The notes beneath the pieces were generated by a model. That model was not told where the DNA came from, made no database searches, and was given only the letters and a program-made list of their open reading frames with translations. A stretch of DNA of 64,000 nt from the NCBI RefSeq assembly GCF_014207445.1, contig NZ_JACHEM010000008.1:248001-312000 (forward strand), given 5' to 3'. This document shows, piece by piece, positions 8,601 through 17,216 of the stretch. Position numbers and translations under genes: made by a program. Each line of letters begins with the position of its first letter. The stretch's first letter is position 1. The stretch is from Streptomyces candidus (GTDB taxonomy: Bacteria > Actinomycetota > Actinomycetes > Streptomycetales > Streptomycetaceae).

Positions 8601-9257
8601 GGCCGCAAGGTCCGGGAGATGATCGTCGACCACCTGGAGGGACCGGAGATCGAGCAGGTCATCCCGCCCGTCTCCCTCACCGCCACGGCCTTCGACGACG
8701 TGGTGCGTGCCCTGCCGCCGCAGGAGGCCGCCGCCGAGATGGGACACGCCCTGCGCTTCCACCTGGAGGAACGGGTCAAGCAGGAGGACCCGGGGAAGTA
8801 CGAGCGGCTGTCCCAGCGTCTGGAGGAGATCCTCCAGGAGATCCCCGGCCGCTTCGAGGAGCAGATCGAGCAGTTCAGCACGCTGATCGCCGAGGCCAGG
8901 CAGGAGGAAGAGGAGGACCCGGCGCTTGCCGGGCTCTCTCCGCTGGAGCAGCGGGTGTACCGGCTGGTCGCCAGCCTGCTGGACGAGAACAACGGCGTCA
9001 GCCTGCGCGGCGGTGACATCCGGCCGTTGATCGGCCCCGTGTGTGACAGTGCAGCGCGCACCATTTCCTCGGCCTCTTACCAGGGGCAAAGCCAGGACCT
9101 GCACATCCTCGCCGGGGGAATCCAACGGGAACTGCTGGCTGGTGGGCTGCTGCCCGCCTCGGGCGACTGGTCTCCGTTGAAGAACATCGCGGAGCGACTC
9201 GCCGGGTATGCCCAGAACAACCGGCAGCAGTTTCTACGCCGGGCCCGGGGAGAATAG
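5634..9257 (+). CDS. hsdR: Type I restriction endonuclease motor subunit
   Basis: This 1207-residue protein is the ATP-dependent translocase and nuclease of the type I system. The N-terminal nuclease domain ends in the Glu-x-Lys motif VECKSP (about residues 163-168). The helicase core follows, with Walker A QGSGKS (about 350), the DEAH box in VDEAHRSHT (about 492), and motif III TGTP in GFTGTPIVTG. A long C-terminal helical region binds the methylase complex. hsdM and hsdS lie upstream but are separated from hsdR by about 2.6 kb carrying module A. Five bases separate its stop from the metallopeptidase gene, so the two form one transcription unit. Composition is the normal high GC of the chromosome. 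Confidence 0.95.
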   Translation: MAQVERDEVERPFVAQLKAMGWTHVPGSEIGTLDVARPVLADRLGEALRRINIRASDGQPWMDDSDVGRTIGELCGVSLGKGIGDANFAVTDLLLSGVLLSAPSAGHGGASATIQLVEWHPDKIGLNSFVVVDQLRVKNRSGDPSILDVVLFVNGIPLVAVECKSPDLAEPVRDAVLDLRHYAGDPIDDDERKGTELFVPGGVPELFRTVQLLVAATGETAHLGTVSSTPEHFHPWRSIEPENESTLQRELRAAGLMDEPPQGKEPAKLTEQHKLVGVVLRPAALLNVVRHYIIPLPVETSTGASRTVKVVARHQQYRAAEKAVRKLLTGRVRGGAVEEDERGGVIWHTQGSGKSLTMTFLVRRVHLHHLLSEFTVVVVTDRTQLQDQLSATLRLSESDVETAETGTQMEGLLSEGGRRVVFAMIQKYGRGFAFTGDAKEGGDERDLAGEYREAESARKSKEQGRGKQAESEPPVVNFPECNTSSDILVLVDEAHRSHTKSLHAALRKAIPRAAKIGFTGTPIVTGKEEDTRRIFSGGDDKGFLDTYRMEDAEHDGVVVRIRYEGRTGEGKVRDKDGLDRDFEDLIRDRTPEERAALMKRWPSGRDVAESWPMIQKKAADMLEHYVCSVLSGGGFKAQVAAVSRKAAVAYHHALRDARDALLEELASFDPESVRGTPMEELPRRLRYLYQAHQYRALLRRMDFVPVISAGSERKARKWLHWTEANRQKAYIARFQEAMPHLEPEPEWVATTPFNPPAQDPPEPDDDGAYFPWSDAPADESQQSEQPQQLDTKASSLPDPVHPESPIAFLIVKSMLLTGFDAPREQVLYLDRPIRDAELLQAVARVNRPAPGKKVGYVVDYYGVFEHLSSALADYRNADVNDTMRSLAEEIGGLAPAAEEVRDFLLARGFTDEILDDVTQLHAAAESLDEVARFDYDNLLHEFLAVLERSLPHEKALPYVADARRWGLLQKRVRRLHRDAPGGTFTMRQYGRKVREMIVDHLEGPEIEQVIPPVSLTATAFDDVVRALPPQEAAAEMGHALRFHLEERVKQEDPGKYERLSQRLEEILQEIPGRFEEQIEQFSTLIAEARQEEEEDPALAGLSPLEQRVYRLVASLLDENNGVSLRGGDIRPLIGPVCDSAARTISSASYQGQSQDLHILAGGIQRELLAGGLLPASGDWSPLKNIAERLAGYAQNNRQQFLRRARGE

Positions 9258-9262
9258 GGCGG

Positions 9263-10066
9263 GTGACTTCACCCGCCGAACCCCCTGCCAGCCCTGAGTC
9301 CCGCTCGCCCGCCATGCTGGTCGACGGTGATCTCCTGAGCGTGGGAGACCTCTCGCTGCGGGTGCGGGCCAGCACGCGCCGGAAGCGGTTCGCGCTGACC
9401 GTTGAGTCGGATGCCGGGCTGACCCTGCACTCGCCTGCCGGAGGGGGCGTGGCGGACGCCGAGGACTTCGTACGGGCACACCGGGCGTGGGTGGTGTCGA
9501 AGGTCGGGGTGCGGGAACGGACCCGCCCGCTGAATCCGGCCAAGCGGCTCGTGGACGGCGAAGTCTTCCGGTACCTGGGGCGGACGTACCGGCTGACGGT
9601 CGCCGAGGGAGAGGTGCGGGACGGCATGGTGCGGCTGGTGGCGGGCCGCCTGGTGATGGGGCGGAGCCAGGCCGCCGACCCGGAACTGGGCAGAGCCGCT
9701 CTCGTCGGCTGGTACACCAGGGCCGGCCGCGCGTGGGTGGGCGGCAGGCTCCAGCCGTGGGCCGCACGGATGGGGGTTGACGAGCCGGAGCTGGACGTCA
9801 GGGACCTGGGTGAGCGCTGGGGTTCGTACCGGCCCGGGACTGCCGGAGGACGGGGGCGGATGAGCCTCGGGTGGCCGCTCTTCCAGTTGCCGATGCACCT
9901 CGTGGACTACGTGGTTGCCCACGAGCTGGCACACGTCCGGGTTCCCGGACATCGCTCGGACTTCTGGAGGCTGCTCGGTACTGCCTTGCCGGAGTACGAG
10001 GAACGCCGCAGGGAGCTCGACGAGCTGGGGCGGCGTATGTGGATGGGAGAAGTCGCTGCTCCCTGA
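9263..10066 (+). CDS. YgjP-like (DUF45) zinc metallopeptidase next to hsdR
   Basis: This 267-residue protein carries HELAHVRVPGH at about residues 223-233, a zinc-binding His-Glu-x-x-His followed by the third His ligand, in the setting typical of YgjP/DUF45 peptidases. An N-terminal beta-rich region (RRKRFALTVESDAGL) is also typical. Genes of this family are often found beside type I restriction genes, but their role there is not established. It starts with GTG five bases after hsdR. No signal peptide is visible, so it is cytoplasmic. Confidence 0.88.
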   Translation: MTSPAEPPASPESRSPAMLVDGDLLSVGDLSLRVRASTRRKRFALTVESDAGLTLHSPAGGGVADAEDFVRAHRAWVVSKVGVRERTRPLNPAKRLVDGEVFRYLGRTYRLTVAEGEVRDGMVRLVAGRLVMGRSQAADPELGRAALVGWYTRAGRAWVGGRLQPWAARMGVDEPELDVRDLGERWGSYRPGTAGGRGRMSLGWPLFQLPMHLVDYVVAHELAHVRVPGHRSDFWRLLGTALPEYEERRRELDELGRRMWMGEVAAP

Positions 10067-10145
10067 CCACCGGCGGACGTGCGTACACCTGTTACCGAAC
10101 GCGTACACAGAATCCGTACAACTTTTCCCTTCCTGTTGAGTCATC

Positions 10146-10180
10146 TGATGCGGAAGCGCCGACAGTGCGCTTCCGCATCA
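10146..10180. terminator. 13-bp perfect hairpin after the metallopeptidase gene
   Basis: TGATGCGGAAGCG pairs with CGCTTCCGCATCA around a nine-base loop, followed by TTCTTA. It lies 80 bases beyond the metallopeptidase stop and just before the next gene, closing the restriction island. Confidence 0.75.
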
Positions 10181-10209
10181 CTGGTTCTTAGGGGACGGGA
10201 CACGGGGAC

Positions 10210-11214
10210 ATGACCGCACGCGCCGTACGCACCACACGCAAGAACCGGATAGCTAGAGGCGTCACCGCCGCCGCGCTCGCCACCGGAGTTCTCCTTCCGC
10301 TGGCCGCCGCCACCCCCGCCACGGCCGCCGCACCCCAGGTGGCGTGCAGCTCGAACAAGGCAGGGCTGGCCACCAAGCTCAAGAACGACATCACCGCCGC
10401 CCTGCGGGGTCGCCCCGGCACCGTCTCGGTCGCCGTGTACGAGCACTCCAGCCGCACCTACTGCTCGCTGCGCGCCTGGAACTCCTACGACTCCGCCAGC
10501 ATCGTCAAGGTCACCGTCCTCGCCGCCCTGCTGTGGGACGCGCAGAAGACCAACCGGGCGCTGACCGCCCGTGAACGCGACCTCGTCACCGCCATGATCA
10601 CCAAGTCCGACAACAACGCCACCACCACCCTGTGGAAGCAGCTCGGCGTAGGGAAGATCAACGGTTTCCTCAAGGCCGCGGGGATGACGGGGACCAAGCC
10701 GGGAGCGAACGGCTACTGGGGGCTCACCCGGATCAACGCCTCCGAGCAGTCCAAGCTCCTCGGCACGATCACCCTGCGCAACAACGTCCTGAAGGACAGC
10801 TCGCGCGCGTACATCCTGGACCGGATGGCCGCCGTCGTGTCCGGCCAGCGCTGGGGCACCCCCGCCGGGGCCCCGGCACGGAGCAAGGTGCACGTCAAGA
10901 ACGGGTGGCTGTCGCGCGCCACGAACGGCTGGCGGGTGCACTCCCTGGGCGCCTTCACCGGCCTTGGCCACGACTACACGATCACGGTGCTCACGCACGG
11001 CAACCAGAACATGCAGCAGGGCGTGGACACCATCCAGGCCGTATCCAGGGCCGTGCACCGCGATCTCAACCCGGCCGCCACGAGCAGCACGCTCCGGGAG
11101 TCCGCGCCGCAGGTCGTCGTCCCGCCCGCCGTACCGCAGGAAGTGATGCCGCCGTTGCCGGAGAACGGGCCGGCCGACGGTCCGCAGCGCGCGCCGGGGA
11201 CCACCGCGCGCTAG
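10210..11214 (+). CDS. Secreted serine hydrolase, class A beta-lactamase-like
   Basis: This 334-residue protein has a signal peptide (basic start, hydrophobic core, cleavage near TPATAAAP) followed by a class A beta-lactamase-like fold. The active-site motif SASIVK fits Ser-x-x-Lys at about residues 95-100, SDNNA fits the Ser-Asp-Asn motif near 133, and VKNGW stands where Lys-Thr-Gly is usual. The missing Thr and the absence of a clear omega-loop Glu make true penicillin hydrolysis doubtful; many such Streptomyces proteins are uncharacterised exported serine hydrolases. The C-terminal 50 residues are Pro-rich and disordered. It appears to be a single-gene unit. Confidence 0.85.
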   Translation: MTARAVRTTRKNRIARGVTAAALATGVLLPLAAATPATAAAPQVACSSNKAGLATKLKNDITAALRGRPGTVSVAVYEHSSRTYCSLRAWNSYDSASIVKVTVLAALLWDAQKTNRALTARERDLVTAMITKSDNNATTTLWKQLGVGKINGFLKAAGMTGTKPGANGYWGLTRINASEQSKLLGTITLRNNVLKDSSRAYILDRMAAVVSGQRWGTPAGAPARSKVHVKNGWLSRATNGWRVHSLGAFTGLGHDYTITVLTHGNQNMQQGVDTIQAVSRAVHRDLNPAATSSTLRESAPQVVVPPAVPQEVMPPLPENGPADGPQRAPGTTAR

Positions 11215-11311
11215 GTCCCCACTCCCGCGCGCCCCGTTGCGGTGGGATGAAATCCGCAGTTCGCGACGTTGTTGCCTTCCGGTGGGACACGGAACGACCG
11301 GGAGGCAGCAC

Positions 11312-14300
11312 GTGGCAGAGCAAGACCAGAGGACCGTACGAGAACCGGGCTGGGCCCGCCGGCTGATCGGCTACGCCTGGCGCTACCGCACCAACGTCCT
11401 GCTCGCCCTCGGCTCCTCCCTCGGCGGCATGGCCGTCATGGCCCTCGTCCCGCTCATCACGAAGATCGTCATCGACGACGTGATCGGAAAGGGCACCAGG
11501 TCGCTCGCGGTGTGGACCGGACTGCTGATCGCGGCCGCCGTCGTCGTCTACGTCCTCACGTACGTCCGCCGCTACTACGGGGGCAAGCTCGCCCTCGACG
11601 TGCAGCACGACCTCCGTACCGAGATGTACGGAACGATCACCCGCCTCGACGGCCGCCGCCAGGACGAGCTGTCCACCGGACAGGTCGTGGGGCGCGCCAC
11701 CAGCGACCTCCAGCTGATCCAGGGCCTGCTGTTCATGCTCCCGATGACCATCGGGAACATCCTGCTGTTCGTCATCTCCCTCGGCATCATGGCGTGGCTG
11801 TCCCCGCTGCTCACCCTGGTCGCGCTCGCCGTCGCCCCCGCCCTGTGGTTCATCGCCCGGCTGAGCAAGAAGCGCTTGTTCCCCGCCACCTGGTACGCCC
11901 AGGGCCAGGCCGCCGCCGTCGCCGGAGTCGTCGACGGGGCGGTCTCCGGCGTCCGCGTCGTGAAGGGCTTCGGGCAGGAGGAGCAGGAGATGGGGAAGCT
12001 GCGCGAAGTCTCGCGCCGCCTCTTCGCCGGCCGGCTGCGCACCGTCAGGCTGAACTCCCGCTACACCCCCGCCCTCCAGGCCGTCCCCGCCCTCGGCCAG
12101 GTCGCCATGCTGGCGCTCGGCGGCTGGCTCGCCACCCGGGGGCAGATCACCCTGGGCACCTTCGTCGCGTTCTCCACCTACCTCGCCCAGCTCGTCGGCC
12201 CGGTGCGCATGCTCGCCATGGTGCTGACCGTGGGCCAGCAGGCGCGGGCCGGCGTGGAACGCGTCCTGGAACTCATCGACACCGAGCCGGCCATCGCGGA
12301 CGGCACCAAGGAACTCCCGGCCAACGCCCCCGCCACCGTCGAGTTCGACGACGTGAGCTTCGGGTACGAGGCTGACCGCCCCGTCCTGGACGGGTTCTCG
12401 CTGGAGATCCGCGAGGGCGAGACCGTCGCCGTCGTCGGGTCCTCCGGAAGCGGCAAGTCGACCGTCTCGCTGCTGCTGCCCCGGTTCTACGACGTGTCGC
12501 ACGGGGCCGTGCTGGTCGGCGGCCACGACGTCCGCGAGCTGACCCTCTCCTCGCTGCGGGCCGCCATCGGGCTCGTACCGGAAGACAGCTTCCTCTTCTC
12601 CGACACCGTCCGCGCCAACCTCTCCTACGGCCTCCCCGACGCCACCGACGAGCAGATACGCGCCGCCGCACGCGCGGCCCAGGCCGACGGGTTCATCGAA
12701 GAACTCCCCGACGGGTACGACACCAAGGTCGGCGAACAGGGCCTCACCCTCTCCGGCGGCCAGCGGCAACGGCTCTCCTTGGCGCGCGCCATCCTCACCG
12801 ACCCCCGGCTGCTCGTTCTCGACGACGCCACCTCCGCCGTCGACGCCCGCGTCGAGCACGAGATCCACGAGGCGCTCAGGAGCGTGATGGCGGGCCGCAC
12901 GACGCTCCTCATCGCCCACCGCCGCTCCACCCTGAACCTCGCCGACCGCATCGCCGTCCTCGACGGAGGCCGGCTCTCCGACATCGGCACCCACGCGGAG
13001 CTGGAGCGCCGCTCCGCCCTCTACCGCCGGCTGCTCACCGACCCCGACGAACTGGGCGGCGTCTCGCCCGGCCACACGCTCCCCGCCGCTCCCGTCGAGG
13101 ACGACCGGTCGGTACAGGCCGAACTGGACGCCGAGTTCGACGCCGAGCGCGGCATCACCCCCGACCTGTGGATACGCGACGAGTCCGACCCCGCCAGGAC
13201 GGGCACGGCCACGTCCGCCACCGACCACGCGCCCGGCATGCCCGCCACCCCCGAACTGCTCGCCCAGGTCGCCGCGCTGCCCCCGGCCGACGGCGTGCCG
13301 GACATCGACGAGGCACGGGCCGCCGCCCCCGAGGACTCCTACGGCCTGCGCAGGCTGCTGCGCGGCTTCGGCCTCCCGCTGCTGGTCAGCCTGGGCCTGG
13401 TCGCCGTCGACGCCGGTATGGGCCTGCTCCTGCCGTTGCTGATCCGGCACGGCATCGACGAGGGTGTCACCCAGCTCGCGCTCGGCGCGGTGTGGACGGC
13501 CGCGGGCCTCGCGCTGCTCGCCGTCCTCGTGCAGTGGGGTGCGCAGATCAGCGAGGCCCGGATGACCGGGCGGACCGGCGAACGGGTCCTCTACTCGCTC
13601 CGGATGAAGATCTTCGCCCAGCTCCAGCGGCTCGGACTCGACTACTACGAACGGGAGCTGACCGGGCGCATCATGACCCGGATGACGACCGACGTCGACG
13701 CCCTGTCCACGTTCCTCCAGACGGGCCTGGTCACCGCGTTCGTCTCCGTCGTCACCTTCTTCGGCGTGATGGCGGCGCTCGTGGTCATCGACGGGGAACT
13801 CGCGCTTGTCGTCTTCGCGACGCTGCCGCTGCTGGTCATCGGCACGTACTTCTTCCGCAGGAAGAGCGTCCAGGCGTACGAGCTGGCCCGCGACCGGGTC
13901 GGCGTCGTCAACGCCGACCTCCAGGAGTCGGTGGCCGGACTGCGCATCGTGCAGGCCTTCGGGCGGGAGAAGGCGGGCCGCGAGCGGTTCACCGCCAACA
14001 GCCGCAGCTACCGGCAGGCGCGGGTGCGCGGCCAGTGGCTGATCTCGGTCTACTTCCCGTTCGTGCAGTTCCTCTCCTCGGTGGCCGCCGCCGCCGTGAT
14101 GATCGTCGGCGCGGGGCGGATCGAGGCGGGGACGCTGACCGCCGGTGCGCTCGTCGCGTACCTCCTCTACATCGACCTGTTCTTCGCCCCCGTCCAGCAG
14201 CTCTCCCAGGTCTTCGACGGCTACCAGCAGGCGACCGTCTCCCTGCGGCGGATCCAGGAACTGCTGCGGGAACCGACGTCCACCGTGCGCGCGGACTCGC

Positions 14301-15076
14301 CGAAGGACGTGCCGTCGCTGCGCGGCGAGATCGCCTTCGAGGACGTGTCGTTCGCGTACGGCTCCGCCGACAAGCCGGAGGAGGCCCTCACCGGCATCTC
14401 CCTGCGCATTCCGGCCGGTCAGACCGTCGCGTTCGTCGGCGAGACCGGCGCGGGCAAGTCCACCCTCGTCAAGCTGGTGGCCCGCTTCTACGACCCGACG
14501 AGCGGCCGGGTCACCGTCGACGGCACCGACCTGCGCGACCTCGACATGACCGCCTACCGCCACCGCCTGGGCGTCGTCCCGCAGGAGGCCTACCTCTTCG
14601 CGGGCACGGTACGGGACGCCATCGCCTACGGGCGGGCGGACGCCACGGACGCGGAGGTGGAGGCGGCGGCCCGCGCGGTCGGCGCGCACGACATGATCGC
14701 GACCCTGGACGGCGGCTACCTGCACGCCGTCACCGAACGCGGACGCAACCTCTCCGCCGGTCAGCGGCAGCTCATCGCGCTCGCCCGCGCCGAACTGGTC
14801 GACCCGGACGTGCTGCTGCTCGACGAGGCGACCGCGGCGCTCGACCTGGCCTCCGAAGCCCAGGTCAACCAGGCCACCGACCGGATCGCGGGCCGCCGTA
14901 CCACCCTGGTCGTCGCCCACCGGCTGACCACGGCCGCCCGTGCCGACCGTGTCGTGGTCATGGACCGGGGGCGGGTCGCCGAGGACGGCACGCACGACGA
15001 GCTGCTCGCGCTGGACGGGAAGTACGCCCGGCTGTGGCGGACCTTCGTGGGGGAGGACGAGCCGGCGGCGGTCTGA
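11312..15076 (+). CDS. Single-chain (two half-transporter) ABC exporter
   Basis: The 1254-residue protein contains two complete exporter halves, membrane domain plus ATPase, fused head to tail. The first ATPase has GSSGSGKST (about residue 373), LSGGQ (about 481) and a Walker B followed by Asp instead of the catalytic Glu (LVLDDATSAVD). The second has GETGAGKST (about 1043), LSAGQ (about 1147) and a normal LLLDEATAALD. One active and one degenerate ATP site is typical of heterodimeric exporters, which are usually encoded by two genes. An acidic linker of about 90 residues joins the halves. I chose the GTG at 11312 because GGAGG lies eight bases upstream. The substrate is unknown. Confidence 0.92.
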   Translation: MAEQDQRTVREPGWARRLIGYAWRYRTNVLLALGSSLGGMAVMALVPLITKIVIDDVIGKGTRSLAVWTGLLIAAAVVVYVLTYVRRYYGGKLALDVQHDLRTEMYGTITRLDGRRQDELSTGQVVGRATSDLQLIQGLLFMLPMTIGNILLFVISLGIMAWLSPLLTLVALAVAPALWFIARLSKKRLFPATWYAQGQAAAVAGVVDGAVSGVRVVKGFGQEEQEMGKLREVSRRLFAGRLRTVRLNSRYTPALQAVPALGQVAMLALGGWLATRGQITLGTFVAFSTYLAQLVGPVRMLAMVLTVGQQARAGVERVLELIDTEPAIADGTKELPANAPATVEFDDVSFGYEADRPVLDGFSLEIREGETVAVVGSSGSGKSTVSLLLPRFYDVSHGAVLVGGHDVRELTLSSLRAAIGLVPEDSFLFSDTVRANLSYGLPDATDEQIRAAARAAQADGFIEELPDGYDTKVGEQGLTLSGGQRQRLSLARAILTDPRLLVLDDATSAVDARVEHEIHEALRSVMAGRTTLLIAHRRSTLNLADRIAVLDGGRLSDIGTHAELERRSALYRRLLTDPDELGGVSPGHTLPAAPVEDDRSVQAELDAEFDAERGITPDLWIRDESDPARTGTATSATDHAPGMPATPELLAQVAALPPADGVPDIDEARAAAPEDSYGLRRLLRGFGLPLLVSLGLVAVDAGMGLLLPLLIRHGIDEGVTQLALGAVWTAAGLALLAVLVQWGAQISEARMTGRTGERVLYSLRMKIFAQLQRLGLDYYERELTGRIMTRMTTDVDALSTFLQTGLVTAFVSVVTFFGVMAALVVIDGELALVVFATLPLLVIGTYFFRRKSVQAYELARDRVGVVNADLQESVAGLRIVQAFGREKAGRERFTANSRSYRQARVRGQWLISVYFPFVQFLSSVAAAAVMIVGAGRIEAGTLTAGALVAYLLYIDLFFAPVQQLSQVFDGYQQATVSLRRIQELLREPTSTVRADSPKDVPSLRGEIAFEDVSFAYGSADKPEEALTGISLRIPAGQTVAFVGETGAGKSTLVKLVARFYDPTSGRVTVDGTDLRDLDMTAYRHRLGVVPQEAYLFAGTVRDAIAYGRADATDAEVEAAARAVGAHDMIATLDGGYLHAVTERGRNLSAGQRQLIALARAELVDPDVLLLDEATAALDLASEAQVNQATDRIAGRRTTLVVAHRLTTAARADRVVVMDRGRVAEDGTHDELLALDGKYARLWRTFVGEDEPAAV

Positions 15077-15206
15077 CCGCCGGCCTGCCCCCGCCCCGTG
15101 AGCCGGGTGCACTCTGCAACCGACGCGTGGCCAGCACGCGTCGTACGCACATACGATCCCGGCGGGGGAATGGGCGAGTGTGTTCGATGGGGCGGGCGGG
15201 GCAGGG

Positions 15207-15605
15207 ATGAAGCCGATGGAACTGATGAAACGCAGGCTGCTCAACGCGCTCGCGGTGGCGACGGCGGCCGGAGTGCTGGTCCTCGGAGGCCCGGCCGTCG
15301 GGCACGCCGAGGCGGCGGCCGGAGCCTGCGCGGGGGCGCGGGTCAAGACGTACGGCTTCGCGACGGGGGAGATCCGCGTCCACAAGGCCCGCCAGTACGT
15401 GTGCGCCCAGACGGTCGCCAAGCGGGCAGGCGTACGGCAGAAGATGCGCGTCACCATCCAGGCGCGGGGGAGCAGGGCCGCCGTCGACTCCGGCGTGTAC
15501 ACCCGCCACGCGGGACCGGTGAAGGTGTTCGCGGTCAACCGGTGCGTACGGGTGACGGGTTCGGTGGGGGCCAAGGGGGCCTCTTCCGGATGGATCCTGT
15601 GCTGA
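15207..15605 (+). CDS. Small secreted protein of unknown function
   Basis: This 132-residue protein has a clear signal peptide (MKRRLLNALAVATAAGVLVL, cleavage near HAEAAAG). The mature domain is small and basic, with four cysteines (GAC, YVC, NRC, ILC at the very C-terminus) that could form two disulfides. I do not recognise the family. The ATG at 15207 is chosen behind GCAGGG; two later ATG codons at 15216 and 15225 would still keep the signal peptide. Confidence 0.7.
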   Translation: MKPMELMKRRLLNALAVATAAGVLVLGGPAVGHAEAAAGACAGARVKTYGFATGEIRVHKARQYVCAQTVAKRAGVRQKMRVTIQARGSRAAVDSGVYTRHAGPVKVFAVNRCVRVTGSVGAKGASSGWILC

Positions 15606-15714
15606 ACCGGTCGCCCTCTTGCGAAAATGCCCAAATCCTCTGCTGACAAAGGGGATTGGGGAGCGCTAGGTTCACCCCTGTTGTCCGTGTGCTGACAGGC
15701 AAGGGGAGTGGCGA

Positions 15715-17166
15715 ATGCGCAAGACCTTCAGAGGGATGCTCGCGGGAGCGGTTCTTGTGGGCACCATAGGTGCGGTGAGCCCGGCCCTCGCCGCGGAACC
15801 CGACGCGGCGGCTGCCCAGGCCCCCGTCGCGACCGACATCAAGGACCGCATCCTGGCCATCAAGGGCATGTCCCTCGTCGAGGAGAAGCCCTACGACGGC
15901 TACCGCTACTTCGTCCTCAACTACACGCAGCCGATCGACCACCGCCACCCCTGGCGCGGCACCTTCCAGCAGCGGCTGAGCATCCTGCACAAGGACGTGT
16001 CCCGCCCCACCGTCTTCTTCACCAGCGGCTACCACCTCTCGACCAGGCCCGGCCGGTCCGAGCCCACCGCGCTCGTCGACGGCAACCAGGTCTCCCTGGA
16101 ATACCGGTACTTCACCCCTTCGCGCCCCGCACCCGCCGACTGGTCCAAGCTGGACATCAAGCAGGCCGCCGACGACCAGCACCGCGTCTTCACCGCACTG
16201 AAGTCGATCTACTCCAAGAAGTGGCTGTCCACCGGCGGCTCCAAGGGCGGCATGACCGCCACCTACTACGAGCGCTTCCACCCGCGCGACATGGACGGCG
16301 TCGTCGCGTACGTCGCCCCCAACGACGCCCGCAACGAGGAGGACCGCGCGTACGACCGTTTCTTCCGCACCGTCTCGACCCGCGAGTGCCGCGACCGCCT
16401 CAACAACCTCCAGCGCGAGGCCCTGGTGCGCCGCAAGCCGCTGCTGGCCAAGGCGGAGGCCCTCGCCAAGGAGAACGGCTCCACCTTCAAGACCATCGGC
16501 AGCGTCGAGAAGGGCTTCGAGAACACCGTCCTCGACTTCGTCTGGGGCTTCTGGCAGTACAGCTCGGAGCAGGAGTGCGCCGATGTTCCCGAGGCGAAGA
16601 CCGCCACCGACGACCAGATCTTCGACTACATCGACGCGAAGTCCGGCTTCAGCTCCTCCAGCGACCAGGACCTCGCCACGTACACGCCGTACTACTACCA
16701 GGCAGGCACCCAGCTCGGCGCGCCGCAGTACAAGTACCCGCATCTCAAGGGCCTGTTGAAGTGGGGCCCGGACTACTTCCAGCCGCGCGTGTACGTGCCG
16801 CGCGACATCCCGATGAAGTGGCAGGACGGCGCGATGCGCGACATCGACGGCTGGGTGCGACGCGAGGCGCGGCAGATGATGTTCGTGTACGGGCAGAACG
16901 ACCCGTGGGGCAGCGAACGCTTCGCCCCCGCGCGCGGCGCCCGCAACGACAACCACGTCTACACCGTGCCGGGCGCCAACCACGGCGCACGCGTCGCCGG
17001 ACTCCCCGCGGACCAGCAGGCGGCGGCCGTCGCCCGGATCCAGAAGTGGGCGGGAGTCGCCCCGGCCGCCGTCCAGGCCGACCCGGCGAAGGCGAAGCGG
17101 CTGACGGCGTACGACGCGAGGCTGGACCGGGTCGAGGTGAACAGGGAGCACGGCCTGCGACCGTAA
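15715..17166 (+). CDS. Secreted prolyl tri/tetrapeptidyl aminopeptidase, peptidase family S37
   Basis: This 483-residue protein has a signal peptide ending near SPALAAEP. The catalytic serine sits in STGGSKGGM (about residues 174-182), the nucleophile motif of Streptomyces S37 (PS-10) peptidases. Acid and base residues are likely in YGQNDPWG (about 400) and PGANHGARV (about 422). Enzymes of this family remove N-terminal tripeptides from extracellular protein fragments or proproteins. It is transcribed alone and ends against a convergent gene, with a hairpin between. Confidence 0.88.
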   Translation: MRKTFRGMLAGAVLVGTIGAVSPALAAEPDAAAAQAPVATDIKDRILAIKGMSLVEEKPYDGYRYFVLNYTQPIDHRHPWRGTFQQRLSILHKDVSRPTVFFTSGYHLSTRPGRSEPTALVDGNQVSLEYRYFTPSRPAPADWSKLDIKQAADDQHRVFTALKSIYSKKWLSTGGSKGGMTATYYERFHPRDMDGVVAYVAPNDARNEEDRAYDRFFRTVSTRECRDRLNNLQREALVRRKPLLAKAEALAKENGSTFKTIGSVEKGFENTVLDFVWGFWQYSSEQECADVPEAKTATDDQIFDYIDAKSGFSSSSDQDLATYTPYYYQAGTQLGAPQYKYPHLKGLLKWGPDYFQPRVYVPRDIPMKWQDGAMRDIDGWVRREARQMMFVYGQNDPWGSERFAPARGARNDNHVYTVPGANHGARVAGLPADQQAAAVARIQKWAGVAPAAVQADPAKAKRLTAYDARLDRVEVNREHGLRP

Positions 17167-17171
17167 CGTGA

Positions 17172-17213
17172 CCGGTGCGCACGCCCGTTGACGCCCGGCC
17201 GGCTGCGCACCGG
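17172..17213. terminator. Bidirectional hairpin between convergent genes
   Basis: CCGGTGCGCA pairs with TGCGCACCGG around a 22-base GC-rich loop. It lies directly between the S37 peptidase stop and the 3' end of the opposite LppU-like gene. Confidence 0.65.
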
Positions 17214-17216
17214 ACC

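Noticed and set aside
5250..9125. A 1291-codon open frame on the minus strand opposite hsdR
   Set aside because: It is the antisense shadow of hsdR: high GC with G/C third positions leaves long stop-free complementary frames, and the product has no domain pattern.
11301..11316. Identical 16-mer GGAGGCAGCACGTGGC here and at 22775-22790
   Set aside because: Both are a ribosome site plus GTG start; the match is likely due to constrained sequence and chance rather than a shared element.
11066..15649. A 1527-codon minus-strand frame opposite the ABC exporter
   Set aside because: It is a shadow frame with Arg/Gly/Pro-biased nonsense composition; the plus strand has complete ABC motifs.
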